DNA from: CBDFGQ01 sp965247295
Lineage (GTDB): Bacteria > Chloroflexota > Dehalococcoidia > Lucifugimonadales > JAGWBF01
Direction of reading: 5' to 3'
DNA length: 64,000 nucleotides
Assembly (NCBI GenBank): GCA_965247295.1
Contig: CBDFGQ010000003.1
Coordinates: 248,001-312,000 of the forward strand
Position 1 is the first letter of the stretch, and the number at the start of each line of letters is the position of its first letter. A program made the translations under genes and the position numbers. The notes under the pieces were generated by a model. That model worked only from the letters and a program-made list of their open reading frames with translations. It did no database searches and was not told where the DNA came from. Below are positions 16,946-26,235 of the stretch, one piece after another.

Positions 16946-18513
16946 ATACAACCGAGTTCCTCAACATCGCCTGCGCCATCGTACCCGACCGGACGGCCAT
17001 CGTCTTCGAGGGTGAGCGATTCACCTTCCAGGAGCTCCAGAGCAGGGTCAGCCGCCTGGCCGACGCCCTCTCCAGCCTCGGCGTGGAGAAGGGGGACAGG
17101 ATAGCCACCATGCAGGTGAACTGCAACCAGCTCATCGAGACCTACTTCGCCGCCGCCTGTCTCGATGCCATCTTCGTCCCCCTGAACTTCCGTTCCAGGG
17201 GGGAAGAGGTGGCGGACATGCTCAAGAGCTCCCAGCCCTCGGTGCTGATGGTGGGCGGGAGGTACGTGGACCTGGTGAAGTCCGTGGTGGGACTGGTCGA
17301 ACTGCCCAACCACATCATATCCTTGGAGGAGAGGGTGGAGGGCCAATGGCTCTTCTATGAGGACCTTGTGGGCTCCGCTTCGTCCGAGGGGAACCACTTC
17401 CCCCAAGGGGATGATGAGGACACCACCATCCTGATGTTCACCGCCGGCACCACGGGCACGCCCAAGGGGGTCATGCTCACGCACCAGAGCTTTTCGTCCT
17501 ATCTGCTGGCAAACGTTACGCCCCCGGACCCCGACGTTGAGGAGCGGAACCTCCTTTCGGTCCCGCTCTACCACATCGCCGGCATGCAAACGGTGATGGC
17601 CGCCGTATACGGGGGACGGACCCTCATCGTAATGCGGCAGTTCGAGCCGTTACAGTGGATGGAGCTGGTCCAGAGCGAAAGGGCGAACCGGGCCATGTTG
17701 GTGCCCACAATGCTGAAGCAGACCATGGACCATCCCCAGTTCCAGGGCTTCGACCTCTCCAGCCTTGAGGTGATAACCTACGGCGCTGCGCCCATGCCGC
17801 TAGAGGTTATCAAGAGGGCGATCCACGAGTTCCCAGGCAGTCGGTTCATCAATGCCTTCGGTCAGACGGAGACGGCCTCCACCATTACGATGCTGCCGCC
17901 CGAGGACCACATCCTTGAGGGCTCCCCCGAAGAGGTGGAAAGGAAACTGAACCGTCTCAGCTCCATCGGCAGACCCTTGGAGGACGTGGAAGTGAGGATA
18001 GTGGACGAGGATGGCCGACCGGTGCCGGTGGGCGAGGTCGGGGAGATCGTGGCCAGCGGCCCCCGTATGATGAAGGGCTACTGGAATGAGGCTGAGGCCA
18101 CCGAGAGCACCATCAGGGGCCAATGGGTCTATACCGGCGACCTTGGCTACGAGGACGAGGATGGGTACATCTATCTGGCGGGGCGAGCCAGGGATTTCAT
18201 CAAGCGTGGCGGCGAGATGGTCTCTCCCGAGGAGGTGGAGCGGGTATTGATGTCCCATCCCGGAGTGGAGGATGCGGCGGTCATCGGGGTCCCAGACGCT
18301 GACTGGGGCGAGCTGGTGAGGGCCATCGTGGTGCGGAGAGACGAGACGGTGACGGAGGAGAAGCTCATAGAGCACTGCCACCGGCGCCTGGCTACGTTCA
18401 AGGTTCCTGGTTCGGCCGTCTTCGTGGACCAGCTACCGCGTAACCCTATGGGCAAGGTGCTGAAGCGAGTCCTCAGGGAGGAGCATGGGCAGCCCATGGA
18501 ACGGGCAAGCTAA
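16942..18513 (+). CDS. Acyl-CoA synthetase (AMP-binding family)
   Basis: A 523-residue ANL-superfamily ligase that activates a carboxylic acid to its CoA thioester through an acyl-adenylate. The P-loop MFTAGTTGTPKGVMLTH, the adenine motif NAFGQTE, the hinge YTGDLGYEDEDGYIYLAGRA and the C-terminal Lys in PRNPMGKVLKRVL are all present. The start is the GTG at 16942 that overlaps the preceding stop; an upstream in-frame ATG lies inside the crotonase gene. With two crotonases in the same operon it probably feeds an acyl-CoA degradation route. Acid specificity cannot be assigned. Confidence 0.92.
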   Translation: MNTTEFLNIACAIVPDRTAIVFEGERFTFQELQSRVSRLADALSSLGVEKGDRIATMQVNCNQLIETYFAAACLDAIFVPLNFRSRGEEVADMLKSSQPSVLMVGGRYVDLVKSVVGLVELPNHIISLEERVEGQWLFYEDLVGSASSEGNHFPQGDDEDTTILMFTAGTTGTPKGVMLTHQSFSSYLLANVTPPDPDVEERNLLSVPLYHIAGMQTVMAAVYGGRTLIVMRQFEPLQWMELVQSERANRAMLVPTMLKQTMDHPQFQGFDLSSLEVITYGAAPMPLEVIKRAIHEFPGSRFINAFGQTETASTITMLPPEDHILEGSPEEVERKLNRLSSIGRPLEDVEVRIVDEDGRPVPVGEVGEIVASGPRMMKGYWNEAEATESTIRGQWVYTGDLGYEDEDGYIYLAGRARDFIKRGGEMVSPEEVERVLMSHPGVEDAAVIGVPDADWGELVRAIVVRRDETVTEEKLIEHCHRRLATFKVPGSAVFVDQLPRNPMGKVLKRVLREEHGQPMERAS

Positions 18514-18523
18514 GGCAGCTAGC

Positions 18524-18823
18524 TCACCTTCTCCAGGACCTCCAGGCGGACGCCTCCCGCTCCTCCAGAATCCGGGCGCCGCTGGCCACGAGCCGCTCTA
18601 CCGTGCCGGTAAGGTCGTCGGGGTCGATGGCCACGTGCTCCCGGCCGTAGTGCTGCTCCAGCTTCTGGCCCTCCACGAATCCCGTTACGTTTAGTGGAAC
18701 GCCGTGAAGGTCCAGTCGGTAGCCCGTTGTACCCACCTCGGACACCACCTTGGCGCCCGGGTTGTCCACGTACCACTGCGCCGTTCGTTTGGGGTCGGGA
18801 GTCTTGAAGTGAAGGTGGTTCAC
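18524..18823 (-). CDS. VOC (glyoxalase/bleomycin-resistance) family protein, C-terminus disrupted
   Basis: A 99-residue VOC-fold protein: MNHLHFKTPDPKRTAQWY starts the first beta-alpha-beta module, and EQHYGREHVAIDPDDL the second. The reading frame ends in EEREASAWRSWRR, unlike any VOC ending. Shifted by one base, the same DNA reads GGVRLEVLEKVS, which resembles the usual last strand. The simplest reading is a small internal deletion near 18545 that put the last strand out of frame. VOC proteins bind metal and act on small toxic or vicinal oxygen compounds; function may be lost here. It converges on the acyl-CoA ligase, with 10 bp between stops. Confidence 0.7.
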   Translation of the reverse strand: MNHLHFKTPDPKRTAQWYVDNPGAKVVSEVGTTGYRLDLHGVPLNVTGFVEGQKLEQHYGREHVAIDPDDLTGTVERLVASGARILEEREASAWRSWRR

Positions 18824-18898
18824 TTAAAATGTTATGGCCTACCTACCGTGGGACGTTATCCGAGGGCGAGGACCGGTTGACAACCCGATCTCCCGCTT

Positions 18899-21439
18899 CT
18901 ACGAGGGGGTGGGGCCGCCTCCCCGGGGCAGCAGGCGGCGGAGTATGCGACCTACCAGGCCCCGGCGAACGCTCCGCCACGATGCCCGCAGGGTCAAAAT
19001 CTCCTGTCCGAACGGCGCACTCTGCTCGCCGCTGTACCGAGCATACACGAACCTTTCGGTAATGTGGCTTACTGCATCTTCCTTTTGGGGAAGGACTCGT
19101 TTCAGGCGGGCGCTATATTCCCAGGGGGTATCTTGAGTCCGCAAGGCCACCCCCGCCAGGCCCCCAAGTAAGCACATGGAAGCGTAGGTGGTGGTGACGT
19201 ACCCCAACCTAGACCATCCCCGCCAGAAATAGGCAACCAAGAAGAGACCGAGCGGAAGCACTAATGCCAGGCCAATTCCCACCAGGGGCAAGATTTTAGT
19301 AAGGGGGCCTGACCCGCCGCCGCCGACCCCAAAGGCAGAGGGGTCTCCGGGGATATCGTCGGGGTCATCGGTGGTCTCGATAAGGCCGCTCCCCGTGGGC
19401 AATTCACCGCGACACTCCTCCGGATCAAAATTCTCGATGCACACGTCCACTTCCCCAAGATCCCTGAGGAACCGTCCCTGAGCACCTATCCCCAGGGCCT
19501 CCAGCGCGGGCTGGACATCCGCGGGGGTTGGCTCGAACTCCACCCATCCGTAGCTGGGGAAGTAGACCTCGGGCCAGGCATGATAATGCTTGGACTGCAC
19601 CTCCCACAACCCTCGCGACTCATCCCATATACCAGGTGCGAATCCGGCCACCAGTCGGGCCGGGATGCCCAGCGACCGGAGCATGGTGATCATGGCCGAG
19701 GCGTAGTTCTGACAGTAGCCCCTGCGCTGCACCAGGAGGAAGAATTCCACCCAGTCCTTTCCCTCGGGCGGCACCTCCACGTCCAGAGTGTACGACAGAC
19801 TCAACAGATGGCGCCGAATCGACTCGGCAGCGTCGTAGGGATTGTCGGCGTCCTGGGCCAGCTTTGATGCCAGCCTAGTCACCGTGTCGGGGAAGTCGCT
19901 GGGTAGCTGGAGGTAACGGTCGGACACCCAATGGGGATACTCCTGCCCCGCCTTTCGCAGCATGGAGGCGCTTGCGTCGGATACCGAGCCCCTGGTCTCG
20001 TATTGGCGCGGCGGCACCAGGACCCGTTCCCCCAGGATAGCTACGGGAGGACTGGGGCTGGCCTCAAGCCGCTCTGCCACTACGTAAGAGGTTTTCGTCT
20101 GCTGACCACCTTCTCCAGAATCATCGGAAGCCCTCTTCGTGACACGAGCCAGTCGGAATCCAGCTTCATGGAGGTCGGCTACCGATTGCTGGTACAGCGC
20201 CCCGTCCTGGGCGCCGAAACCTGTCTGGGAATCTACCAAAGAGTGGCCCGTCTCTGCCCTCGTAAGGCCCTCCGAGTACTTCCTGACTTCCGGGGGCAGA
20301 TACGTGAGGCGGGACCCGTCATATTCCACGCGGAAACTGGGCTCGGGAGACACCTCTACCAGGAACGGCATGTCGACGGCAAGGGGCTCGCCAACGGATA
20401 CCAGGGCGTTCGCCTTCGAATACATGCGGACGCTGACATTGACTTCCTTCCGGGCCTCCAGCTCTTCCTCATACCGCGCCAGGGGCACCTCCCCCGGGTC
20501 CATCCTTACAGGGTCCTCACGGTTCATCCACCCCCGGCCAGTGTACGTATCGTAGACCCGCATGCGCCAGCGGTACGGCTCCTCCGAGTCCACCAAGAAT
20601 AGGACATCCTCCTCCGGTACAATGGGTCCCTGGAAGGGGAGGTCCAGGGGAGGCGAGAAAAACATCCAGTCCTTCCTGTTGGGCACGCCGTGAAACAGGC
20701 TGGACCAGCGTTCACTGAAGGAGTACCAGGGCTCCTCAAGTCTGTCTACCAAGGGCATGACGGTACCCTCCGGCGCAGGGGTCCGCCACACCGGACCAAG
20801 GGTTAGCGCCATCAACGCCACCGCGCCTGCCAGGGTGCCCAATACTGGCGCACGCTGGCTCCGAATAGCCCAGCGACCCCTGTGCCGGTAGGCTATCCCC
20901 GGAGCTGCAGCCAGCAGGTACATGAAGAAGTACCAATAGTAGTCCGATGGTAGGAAAGTCAGCACCACGAGGAGTACCCCCAGCCCCGGCAGTGCCGCCA
21001 GAAGGCCGAAGGTATACCGGTACCCCAGCCAGACGCTGGCGTGCGCCATCCAGAGGGTGACGACGACCAGCACCACCCCCGTCATCGCGGTGCCGTCGTG
21101 TCCCCCCTCGCTCCCCACTGCACCAAACCAGCCACCAATCCGGCTGGCCAGGTCCCCCAGCCCGTCGCTCTGGGCTATGGCCATGACGACAAACGCAGCC
21201 GCCAACCCCATCACCAGGGCAAGGGGATGGCCGATCCACCAGGGGACCCGGCTACGGGCCATCACCGCCCATACAACCACAGAGACCACGACCAGGACCC
21301 TCAAGGAGGGTAGACCCTTCACCCAGTTGGCGGCGTCTATGGTAGACGCCGTGACCAGGAGGGGCAGGGCCAGGAGCACGAGGACTACCGCCTCCCTCAG
21401 AAACGGAACCTTTCCTCGATGGGAGTCCAAGGTCATCAC
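18899..21439 (-). CDS. TgpA-like membrane transglutaminase-domain protein
   Basis: An 846-residue membrane protein with the DUF3488 / transglutaminase-like / DUF4129 layout. The N-terminal 220 residues contain about six hydrophobic segments, then an extracytoplasmic part with the protease-like core: C576 in RRGYCQNYASAM, H620 in YHAWPEVYFPSYGW and an acidic residue in VEFEPTP. Another membrane segment lies near residue 720, followed by a short cytoplasmic tail. Start is GTG 21439 or ATG 21436, behind AAGGG. It is the last gene of a MoxR-DUF58-transglutaminase operon (9 bp after the DUF58 stop), a widespread arrangement thought to assemble or process envelope proteins with the MoxR AAA+ chaperone. 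Substrate unknown. Confidence 0.9.
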   Translation of the reverse strand: MMTLDSHRGKVPFLREAVVLVLLALPLLVTASTIDAANWVKGLPSLRVLVVVSVVVWAVMARSRVPWWIGHPLALVMGLAAAFVVMAIAQSDGLGDLASRIGGWFGAVGSEGGHDGTAMTGVVLVVVTLWMAHASVWLGYRYTFGLLAALPGLGVLLVVLTFLPSDYYWYFFMYLLAAAPGIAYRHRGRWAIRSQRAPVLGTLAGAVALMALTLGPVWRTPAPEGTVMPLVDRLEEPWYSFSERWSSLFHGVPNRKDWMFFSPPLDLPFQGPIVPEEDVLFLVDSEEPYRWRMRVYDTYTGRGWMNREDPVRMDPGEVPLARYEEELEARKEVNVSVRMYSKANALVSVGEPLAVDMPFLVEVSPEPSFRVEYDGSRLTYLPPEVRKYSEGLTRAETGHSLVDSQTGFGAQDGALYQQSVADLHEAGFRLARVTKRASDDSGEGGQQTKTSYVVAERLEASPSPPVAILGERVLVPPRQYETRGSVSDASASMLRKAGQEYPHWVSDRYLQLPSDFPDTVTRLASKLAQDADNPYDAAESIRRHLLSLSYTLDVEVPPEGKDWVEFFLLVQRRGYCQNYASAMITMLRSLGIPARLVAGFAPGIWDESRGLWEVQSKHYHAWPEVYFPSYGWVEFEPTPADVQPALEALGIGAQGRFLRDLGEVDVCIENFDPEECRGELPTGSGLIETTDDPDDIPGDPSAFGVGGGGSGPLTKILPLVGIGLALVLPLGLFLVAYFWRGWSRLGYVTTTYASMCLLGGLAGVALRTQDTPWEYSARLKRVLPQKEDAVSHITERFVYARYSGEQSAPFGQEILTLRASWRSVRRGLVGRILRRLLPRGGGPTPS

Positions 21440-21448
21440 TCCATACCC

Positions 21449-22660
21449 TTAATAAGTAGCGATCCTGTCCAGCACGTTCCCCAGAGACACGGACAGCTCG
21501 TCGCCCCGCCTCACGATCGAGCCCAACTCCCGAGCTTCGACGCGGCCATCACCGGTCCATCGCGGCTCCGGGGCCCGCTCGAAACTGGCCGCATCCAAGA
21601 AAATGGGGACAACCAGAATTCCACGCCGGGCCAGGAACTGGAAAACTCCGCTCAGGTTCTGACCGCCCCACGGCCCAATGACCACGGCTACCGTCCCGGG
21701 GCCCAGGCTCCCGCTCTCCTGTGCCATAAGGCTTGCTAGTGGAGTTCTGCCCCGAGCCCTGACCAGAGCCAGGGCCTTCAGCACCGCCCACAAGTGGTTT
21801 GGGTCTCTGGAAGGGGCAAAGCGGTAGAACGTGTCACCATGGGTGATCAGCCCCACAGAGTGGCCGTCGTTGACAAGCCTTTTGGCCAGGGATGCGGCGA
21901 TGGTGATCCCGTACTCCTCGGTACTTTCCTCACCCGTTCCCGTCTGTATGGCTTCCTGGAGGTCTACAAATATCCATATCTCGTTTATGCCAGAACCCTC
22001 GAATTCCTTGGTCATGAGCTGGTCGAGTCGAGCGGTTGTGGGCCAGTGGATGCGGCTCAGGCTGTCGCCCGACGCGTAGCGGCGGACCATCAAGGCGGCA
22101 GGGCTGTGGCCTTTCACCTGCCCGGCCTCTCCCAGCTCTCCGCCTGTAGTCTGACCCTCAACAACGGCGCGAGACAGCTCGAAGGTAGCGGGATATACGA
22201 TGATGCTCTGAGGCTCCCCCACTCGGCACTCAAGCCGCACCAGTCCCGAAGGGTCCCCGGAGACTATGGCGAGGGACCCGCATGTGTTCAGGCCGCGGCG
22301 CCGGCACAGGCCGGACACGGTCCAGGTGGAGCTGCCCCGGGGTGACAGGCTAAAGTCGTCTTCGTCCATGGTCGCCAGGTCGCCCACCAACCGTGCCCGA
22401 AGGCCCGCCCGGGGCAATCCCAGCATTTCCCTTACCGTCACCTTCAGATGAACGGTCTGTCCGACCTGAGGGTGGGGCGTCAGCTCCTCGACCTGAATCT
22501 CCAGCCAGCGGCTCTGGAGCCACGCCCACAGGTACCCGAGCACCGCTCCGCCCACTACCATGTACACGAGCCAGTAGAGGGGTTGGAAGCCGGTAATCAT
22601 GGCAAGGGCGAGAAGTACTAGAAGGCCACCAATCAGCCAGAGGGCCTTGCGCATAGCCAC
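21449..22660 (-). CDS. DUF58 domain protein
   Basis: A 403-residue DUF58 protein. Two N-terminal hydrophobic segments (ALWLIGGLLVLLALAMITGF and LVYMVVGGAVLGYLWAWL) anchor it; a beta-rich segment follows, then the DUF58 hallmark YASGDSLSRIHWPTTARLDQ near residue 210 and a vWA-like domain starting EIWIFVDLQ. DUF58 proteins are constant partners of MoxR ATPases. The gene lies between moxR (73-bp gap) and the transglutaminase gene (9-bp gap), so the three are one transcription unit. Confidence 0.9.
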   Translation of the reverse strand: MAMRKALWLIGGLLVLLALAMITGFQPLYWLVYMVVGGAVLGYLWAWLQSRWLEIQVEELTPHPQVGQTVHLKVTVREMLGLPRAGLRARLVGDLATMDEDDFSLSPRGSSTWTVSGLCRRRGLNTCGSLAIVSGDPSGLVRLECRVGEPQSIIVYPATFELSRAVVEGQTTGGELGEAGQVKGHSPAALMVRRYASGDSLSRIHWPTTARLDQLMTKEFEGSGINEIWIFVDLQEAIQTGTGEESTEEYGITIAASLAKRLVNDGHSVGLITHGDTFYRFAPSRDPNHLWAVLKALALVRARGRTPLASLMAQESGSLGPGTVAVVIGPWGGQNLSGVFQFLARRGILVVPIFLDAASFERAPEPRWTGDGRVEARELGSIVRRGDELSVSLGNVLDRIATY

Positions 22661-22733
22661 ACCATGTACCTACAACGTTTGATCCATGGGCTTATCCCTG
22701 ATGGATACGCCGCCCAATGCTTACCAAGGCAGG

Positions 22734-23729
22734 TTAGCTGACACCCCTGCCTGACCTGGGAAATGGGAACCGCTCCACGGGAATGGAACCAGGGACGGAA
22801 ACCGACTCCAGGATCTCGTTGATGGTGTCATTTTCATTCATACTGGTACGGCCGTCGGCGGTCAGGACCATACGATGGCCCAGGACCGCGGGAGCCACCG
22901 CCTTGACATCGTCGGGGAGGACGAAGTCCCGGCCGTCGAGCAGCACCCTGGACTGGGCCAGCCCCAGAAGTCCCAGGGAGGCACGGGGAGAGGCGCCCAG
23001 GTACACAGACTGGTGGTGGCGCGTTGCACCAACCAGCGCCACTATGTACTCCTGGACCAGGCGGTCTACATATATGCTCCGCACGGCGTCCTGGGCCGTG
23101 CGTATATCCTCCTCATCCGCAATCTGCTCCACCGTTTCGATAGGATGGACCGGAAATTGTCGCTCCAGGATGGATACCTCTTCTTCCTGGGTAGGATACT
23201 CCAGGGTCACCCGCAGCAGAAATCTGTCTAGCTCGGTCTCGGGCAGAGGGAAGGTACCCCCGTGCTCCGTCGGGTTTCGAGTAGCCATCACCATGAAGGG
23301 TTGCGGCATGGGATGGGTGATGCCGTCTATAGTTATCTGGTGCTCCTCCATACATTCCAGCAGGGCCGACTGCGTCTTGGGGGATGCGCGGTTTATCTCG
23401 TCCACCAGTACGATGTTGGCTATGACCGGCCCCGGGCGAAAGCTGAACTCTCGAGTTCTCTGGTCGAAAATGTAGACGCCTGTGATGTCGCTGGGCAGGA
23501 GGTCGGCAGTGCACTGTATTCGCCTGAAGGTTAGGCCCAGAGACTTGGCCATGCTCCGAGCGAACATGGTCTTTCCGACTCCGGGGACGCCCTCGATGAG
23601 TATGTGGCCTCGGGAGAACAACGAGGCAACCCCCAGCTTCACTATGTCGTCCTTGCCGACGATAACCCTTTCGATGTTCTGGACTATCTTCGCGCCGACG
23701 TCACGGGCCTTTTCCAGCTGATTATTCAC
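22734..23729 (-). CDS. MoxR family AAA+ ATPase
   Basis: A 331-residue AAA+ ATPase of the MoxR group, acting as a chaperone on partner vWA/DUF58 proteins. Walker A is GVPGVGKT (about residue 49-56), Walker B VLVDEINRASP, sensor 1 MATRNPTEHGG, and the arginine-rich lid YLGASPRASLGLLGLAQSRV near residue 250. The start is GTG 23729 (MNNQLEKAR) behind GGGGGA. It heads the operon with DUF58 and the transglutaminase. Confidence 0.93.
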   Translation of the reverse strand: MNNQLEKARDVGAKIVQNIERVIVGKDDIVKLGVASLFSRGHILIEGVPGVGKTMFARSMAKSLGLTFRRIQCTADLLPSDITGVYIFDQRTREFSFRPGPVIANIVLVDEINRASPKTQSALLECMEEHQITIDGITHPMPQPFMVMATRNPTEHGGTFPLPETELDRFLLRVTLEYPTQEEEVSILERQFPVHPIETVEQIADEEDIRTAQDAVRSIYVDRLVQEYIVALVGATRHHQSVYLGASPRASLGLLGLAQSRVLLDGRDFVLPDDVKAVAPAVLGHRMVLTADGRTSMNENDTINEILESVSVPGSIPVERFPFPRSGRGVS

Positions 23730-24121
23730 GTGTCCGGTCCCCCGACCAAATGTTTGCGCCCCTCAGCGGGCTGCCAGCATACATTCTTAGTGCGGCCCCG
23801 ACCGCCCCTTCCAGGTTACCCCCTCAGATTGAACACACGGCCCCACTACACCTATGCCTCGCTTCTAGGTTAGTAGATTCGGCGAAAATCGGCATGCCCA
23901 ACCAGAGTGTCTACCTTGGGACACCGACCCAGGAGGCCTGGGCCGATACTACTATTCAGTCAACGGCATTGTCAAGGCCAGCCCATCCACGGCGGCGCCG
24001 TTGACAAGGATGGTGCTTTCTGGTGCAATGGCACGGTCGAGCGGTGGGGAGACGAGCAAATTGAACCCCAAATTGGTGCGGGCTATCCTGTACCTGAAAA
24101 TGGGACCGGGAGGTGACGAAA
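23730..24121. promoter_or_regulatory. Divergent promoter region between MoxR and the Asp-box protein
   Basis: This 392-bp gap separates divergent genes. On the plus strand TTGACA (24001-24006) and TGCAAT (24024-24029) are 17 bp apart, a fair sigma-70 promoter for the gene at 24122. On the minus strand a TTGACA-like box lies in the sequence around 23955-23980, pointing towards moxR. No gene is seen in the gap. Confidence 0.5.
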
Positions 24122-25111
24122 ATGGCAAGCGGGACCTACATTTACGCTGGCGCCGAGGGGGGCGCCCTCTACCGCAAGGATGCCGGTGACCAGGGCTGGG
24201 AGGAGCTGAGAAATGGATTGCCCCCGAGCCCTCAGACACGGGCCATTGCCATCCACCCGCGGGAGCCGGACGTGGTGTTCGCCGGGACCCAGAGGGGCGT
24301 GTATCGGAGCAATGACCGGGGAGACCATTGGCAGCGGATGGACATGCCCGAGGGACGGATCGTGTGGTCCATGGAGTTTCATCCGCAGGACCCACGGATT
24401 ATGTACCTGGGGACCGAGGGCAGCGAAGTATATCGAAGCGACGATGGCGGCGAGAGCTGGCGGTACTGGTCCACCATCTCCAATCCCGACTCGGTGCAGA
24501 TGGCCTTCGCCACCCGTATCCTCGCGCTGGCGATAGAGACCAGCCACCCCGACCACATGTACGCCGCGCTGGAAGTCGGAGGGGCAGCGCGAAGCATGGA
24601 CGGCGGCAGGTCCTGGGAGCTGAGGAACGGCCAGTTCGCCGGTGATGTGGACCTGATGGACCTGCACGGGGTAGCCATCGGGTCTCCCCAGTCCGATGCA
24701 GTGTTCATCTCCAACCGTGTGGGCGTCTGGCGCAGCCGGGACCGTGGAGGGCGCTGGGAGAACCTGAGCCTGGAACGGTACACTCCCATCATGTACTCCA
24801 GGGGGGTGCAGGTCGCACCCGACGACCCCAACACCCTCTACGCATGCGTAGGCGGGGACTTCGGCAGCGAAGAAGGCGGGGTCATGCGCACTACCGATCT
24901 GGGGGACACGTGGCACCGTTTTGATCACGGGGTGGCGCCCAAGAGCACCACCTTTGGAGTGGCCATAAACGCCCAGAACCCCGAGCAGGTCTGCTTCTGC
25001 ACCCGCCGCGGACAGGTCTTCGGCACCCAGGACGGCGGCGCTAGCTGGACAGAGCACCCGCTACCCGATTCGGCCACCAACGTGATCAGCGTGGCATGCT
25101 CATCCCCATAA
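24122..25111 (+). CDS. Asp-box (BNR/sortilin-like) beta-propeller protein
   Basis: A 329-residue beta-propeller protein built from repeats with Asp-box motifs (S/T-x-D-x-G-x-x-W): SNDRGDHW, SDDGGESW, SMDGGRSW, SRDRGGRW, TTDLGDTW and TQDGGASW, plus a weaker first copy RKDAGDQGW. There is no signal peptide or membrane segment, so it should be cytoplasmic. Such propellers occur in sialidases and Ycf48-like assembly factors, but no sialidase catalytic residues can be assigned. The ATG at 24122 lies 8 nt after GGGAGG, better than an in-frame GTG at 24113. Confidence 0.82.
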   Translation: MASGTYIYAGAEGGALYRKDAGDQGWEELRNGLPPSPQTRAIAIHPREPDVVFAGTQRGVYRSNDRGDHWQRMDMPEGRIVWSMEFHPQDPRIMYLGTEGSEVYRSDDGGESWRYWSTISNPDSVQMAFATRILALAIETSHPDHMYAALEVGGAARSMDGGRSWELRNGQFAGDVDLMDLHGVAIGSPQSDAVFISNRVGVWRSRDRGGRWENLSLERYTPIMYSRGVQVAPDDPNTLYACVGGDFGSEEGGVMRTTDLGDTWHRFDHGVAPKSTTFGVAINAQNPEQVCFCTRRGQVFGTQDGGASWTEHPLPDSATNVISVACSSP

Positions 25112-25306
25112 CTATACCACCTGACCCAAATATCCGCGCGGGACACCGCAACAGGAGAGGGCTCTAAAACGCTGTATCGGGCGAAGGTGCCCCCTCCAGA
25201 CAAGGGCGAGTGGGGTGGGGGAACATCCGCATCCGGTGTCGGTAGGGCACTCCACCAATTGCCCGATTAAATGTGGTGCAGGCGGCGCTCAGTGCACCGC
25301 TTCCAG

Positions 25307-25972
25307 TCAGCCCGAGGCTACACCTCTGGAGTGGCGAATATTGACTCGGTCAACGATCACCCTGGCGGCCGCCGGACAACCCACTACGAACCCGAAGAAG
25401 GGACCGAGGTCCCGCACGGCTGAGGGTCCGGTGAAGAATAGCCCCGGAAGAGACGACTCGAAACCCTCGTTCAGCACAGGATAGCCGTCCGCCACGTTCA
25501 GGGCGGGCAGCACACTGTCCCGGGATAGGTACGGTAGCCTGCTGAGGTCCACCTTGTAGCCGGTCGCCAGGACAAGGTGGTCCACCCTGAGTTGCGCGCC
25601 GGTATCCAGTTTTACGCATACCTCTCCGCTGCATAGCTCGACCGCCTGGACCACGGCGGTAGACGGCCATAGGGTGATATTTTCCCTTCTGAGTCGGGGT
25701 TCCAGCCAGGGTTCCAGCTTCAGCCTCCCCTCCGCCCAGAAGCGTTGCTGTACCCCCTCCCGCTCATCTTGGGACAGGCGGCCGAACCAGCCTGGGCTCC
25801 GGCCGATATGGTCAACTATGGCATCGACCCAGGACCAGTCTGACGGGGCAAAACGGGGAGTGTCGTGCCGGTAGGAGATGTGGACCTCGGCTGCACCAGC
25901 CTCCACCATGAGCGCCGCCCACTCAAAGGCGCTCTGCCTCCCCCCTACTATGAGGCATCGCTTGCCCTTTAA
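25307..25972 (-). pseudogene. C-terminal half of an FAD/NAD(P)-binding oxidoreductase cut by an IS1380 element
   Basis: This fragment encodes the second half of a flavoprotein monooxygenase-like enzyme. It contains the NAD(P)H Rossmann motif RCLIVGGRQSAFEWAALM, the DWSWVDA segment and the ATG motif LVLATGYKVDL. It starts right at the IS border: the bases TTA (25972-25970, minus strand) are the second copy of the target duplication, followed by KGKRCLIVGG in frame. Joining it to the fragment at 27684-28190 after removal of the IS and one TTA gives an uninterrupted protein of about 389 residues. A GTG inside the IS end could start translation of this half, but it lacks the FAD site. Confidence 0.88.
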
Positions 25973-25992
25973 GCCCGAATCCACCGAAGGAC
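25973..25992 (+). repeat. IS1380 element, left terminal inverted repeat
   Basis: The 20-bp sequence GCCCGAATCCACCGAAGGAC, exactly complementary to 27664-27683. The preceding TAA (25970-25972) is the target-site duplication. Confidence 0.92.
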
Positions 25993-26235
25993 ACGGATGG
26001 ACGGCGTGAGGGCAGCGGAAGGGGGGGGGGGGGTGAGGGAGCTACAGAGGAGATGGCCTGGGGTCTTGGGGTAGATGGGAGGCCGGCGGACGGTCTTCAG
26101 GCGCCGCACAGGGCCCCTAAGGCCCTATGCGGGAGTTGCGATGCGCGGGATGGCGAGAGGATACGCAGCAGGGGACTCTCGCGGACCGGGGTGGCGCGAG
26201 TTTGCGGGGACGTTGGGTCAGTTGCAGGCTGGCTG

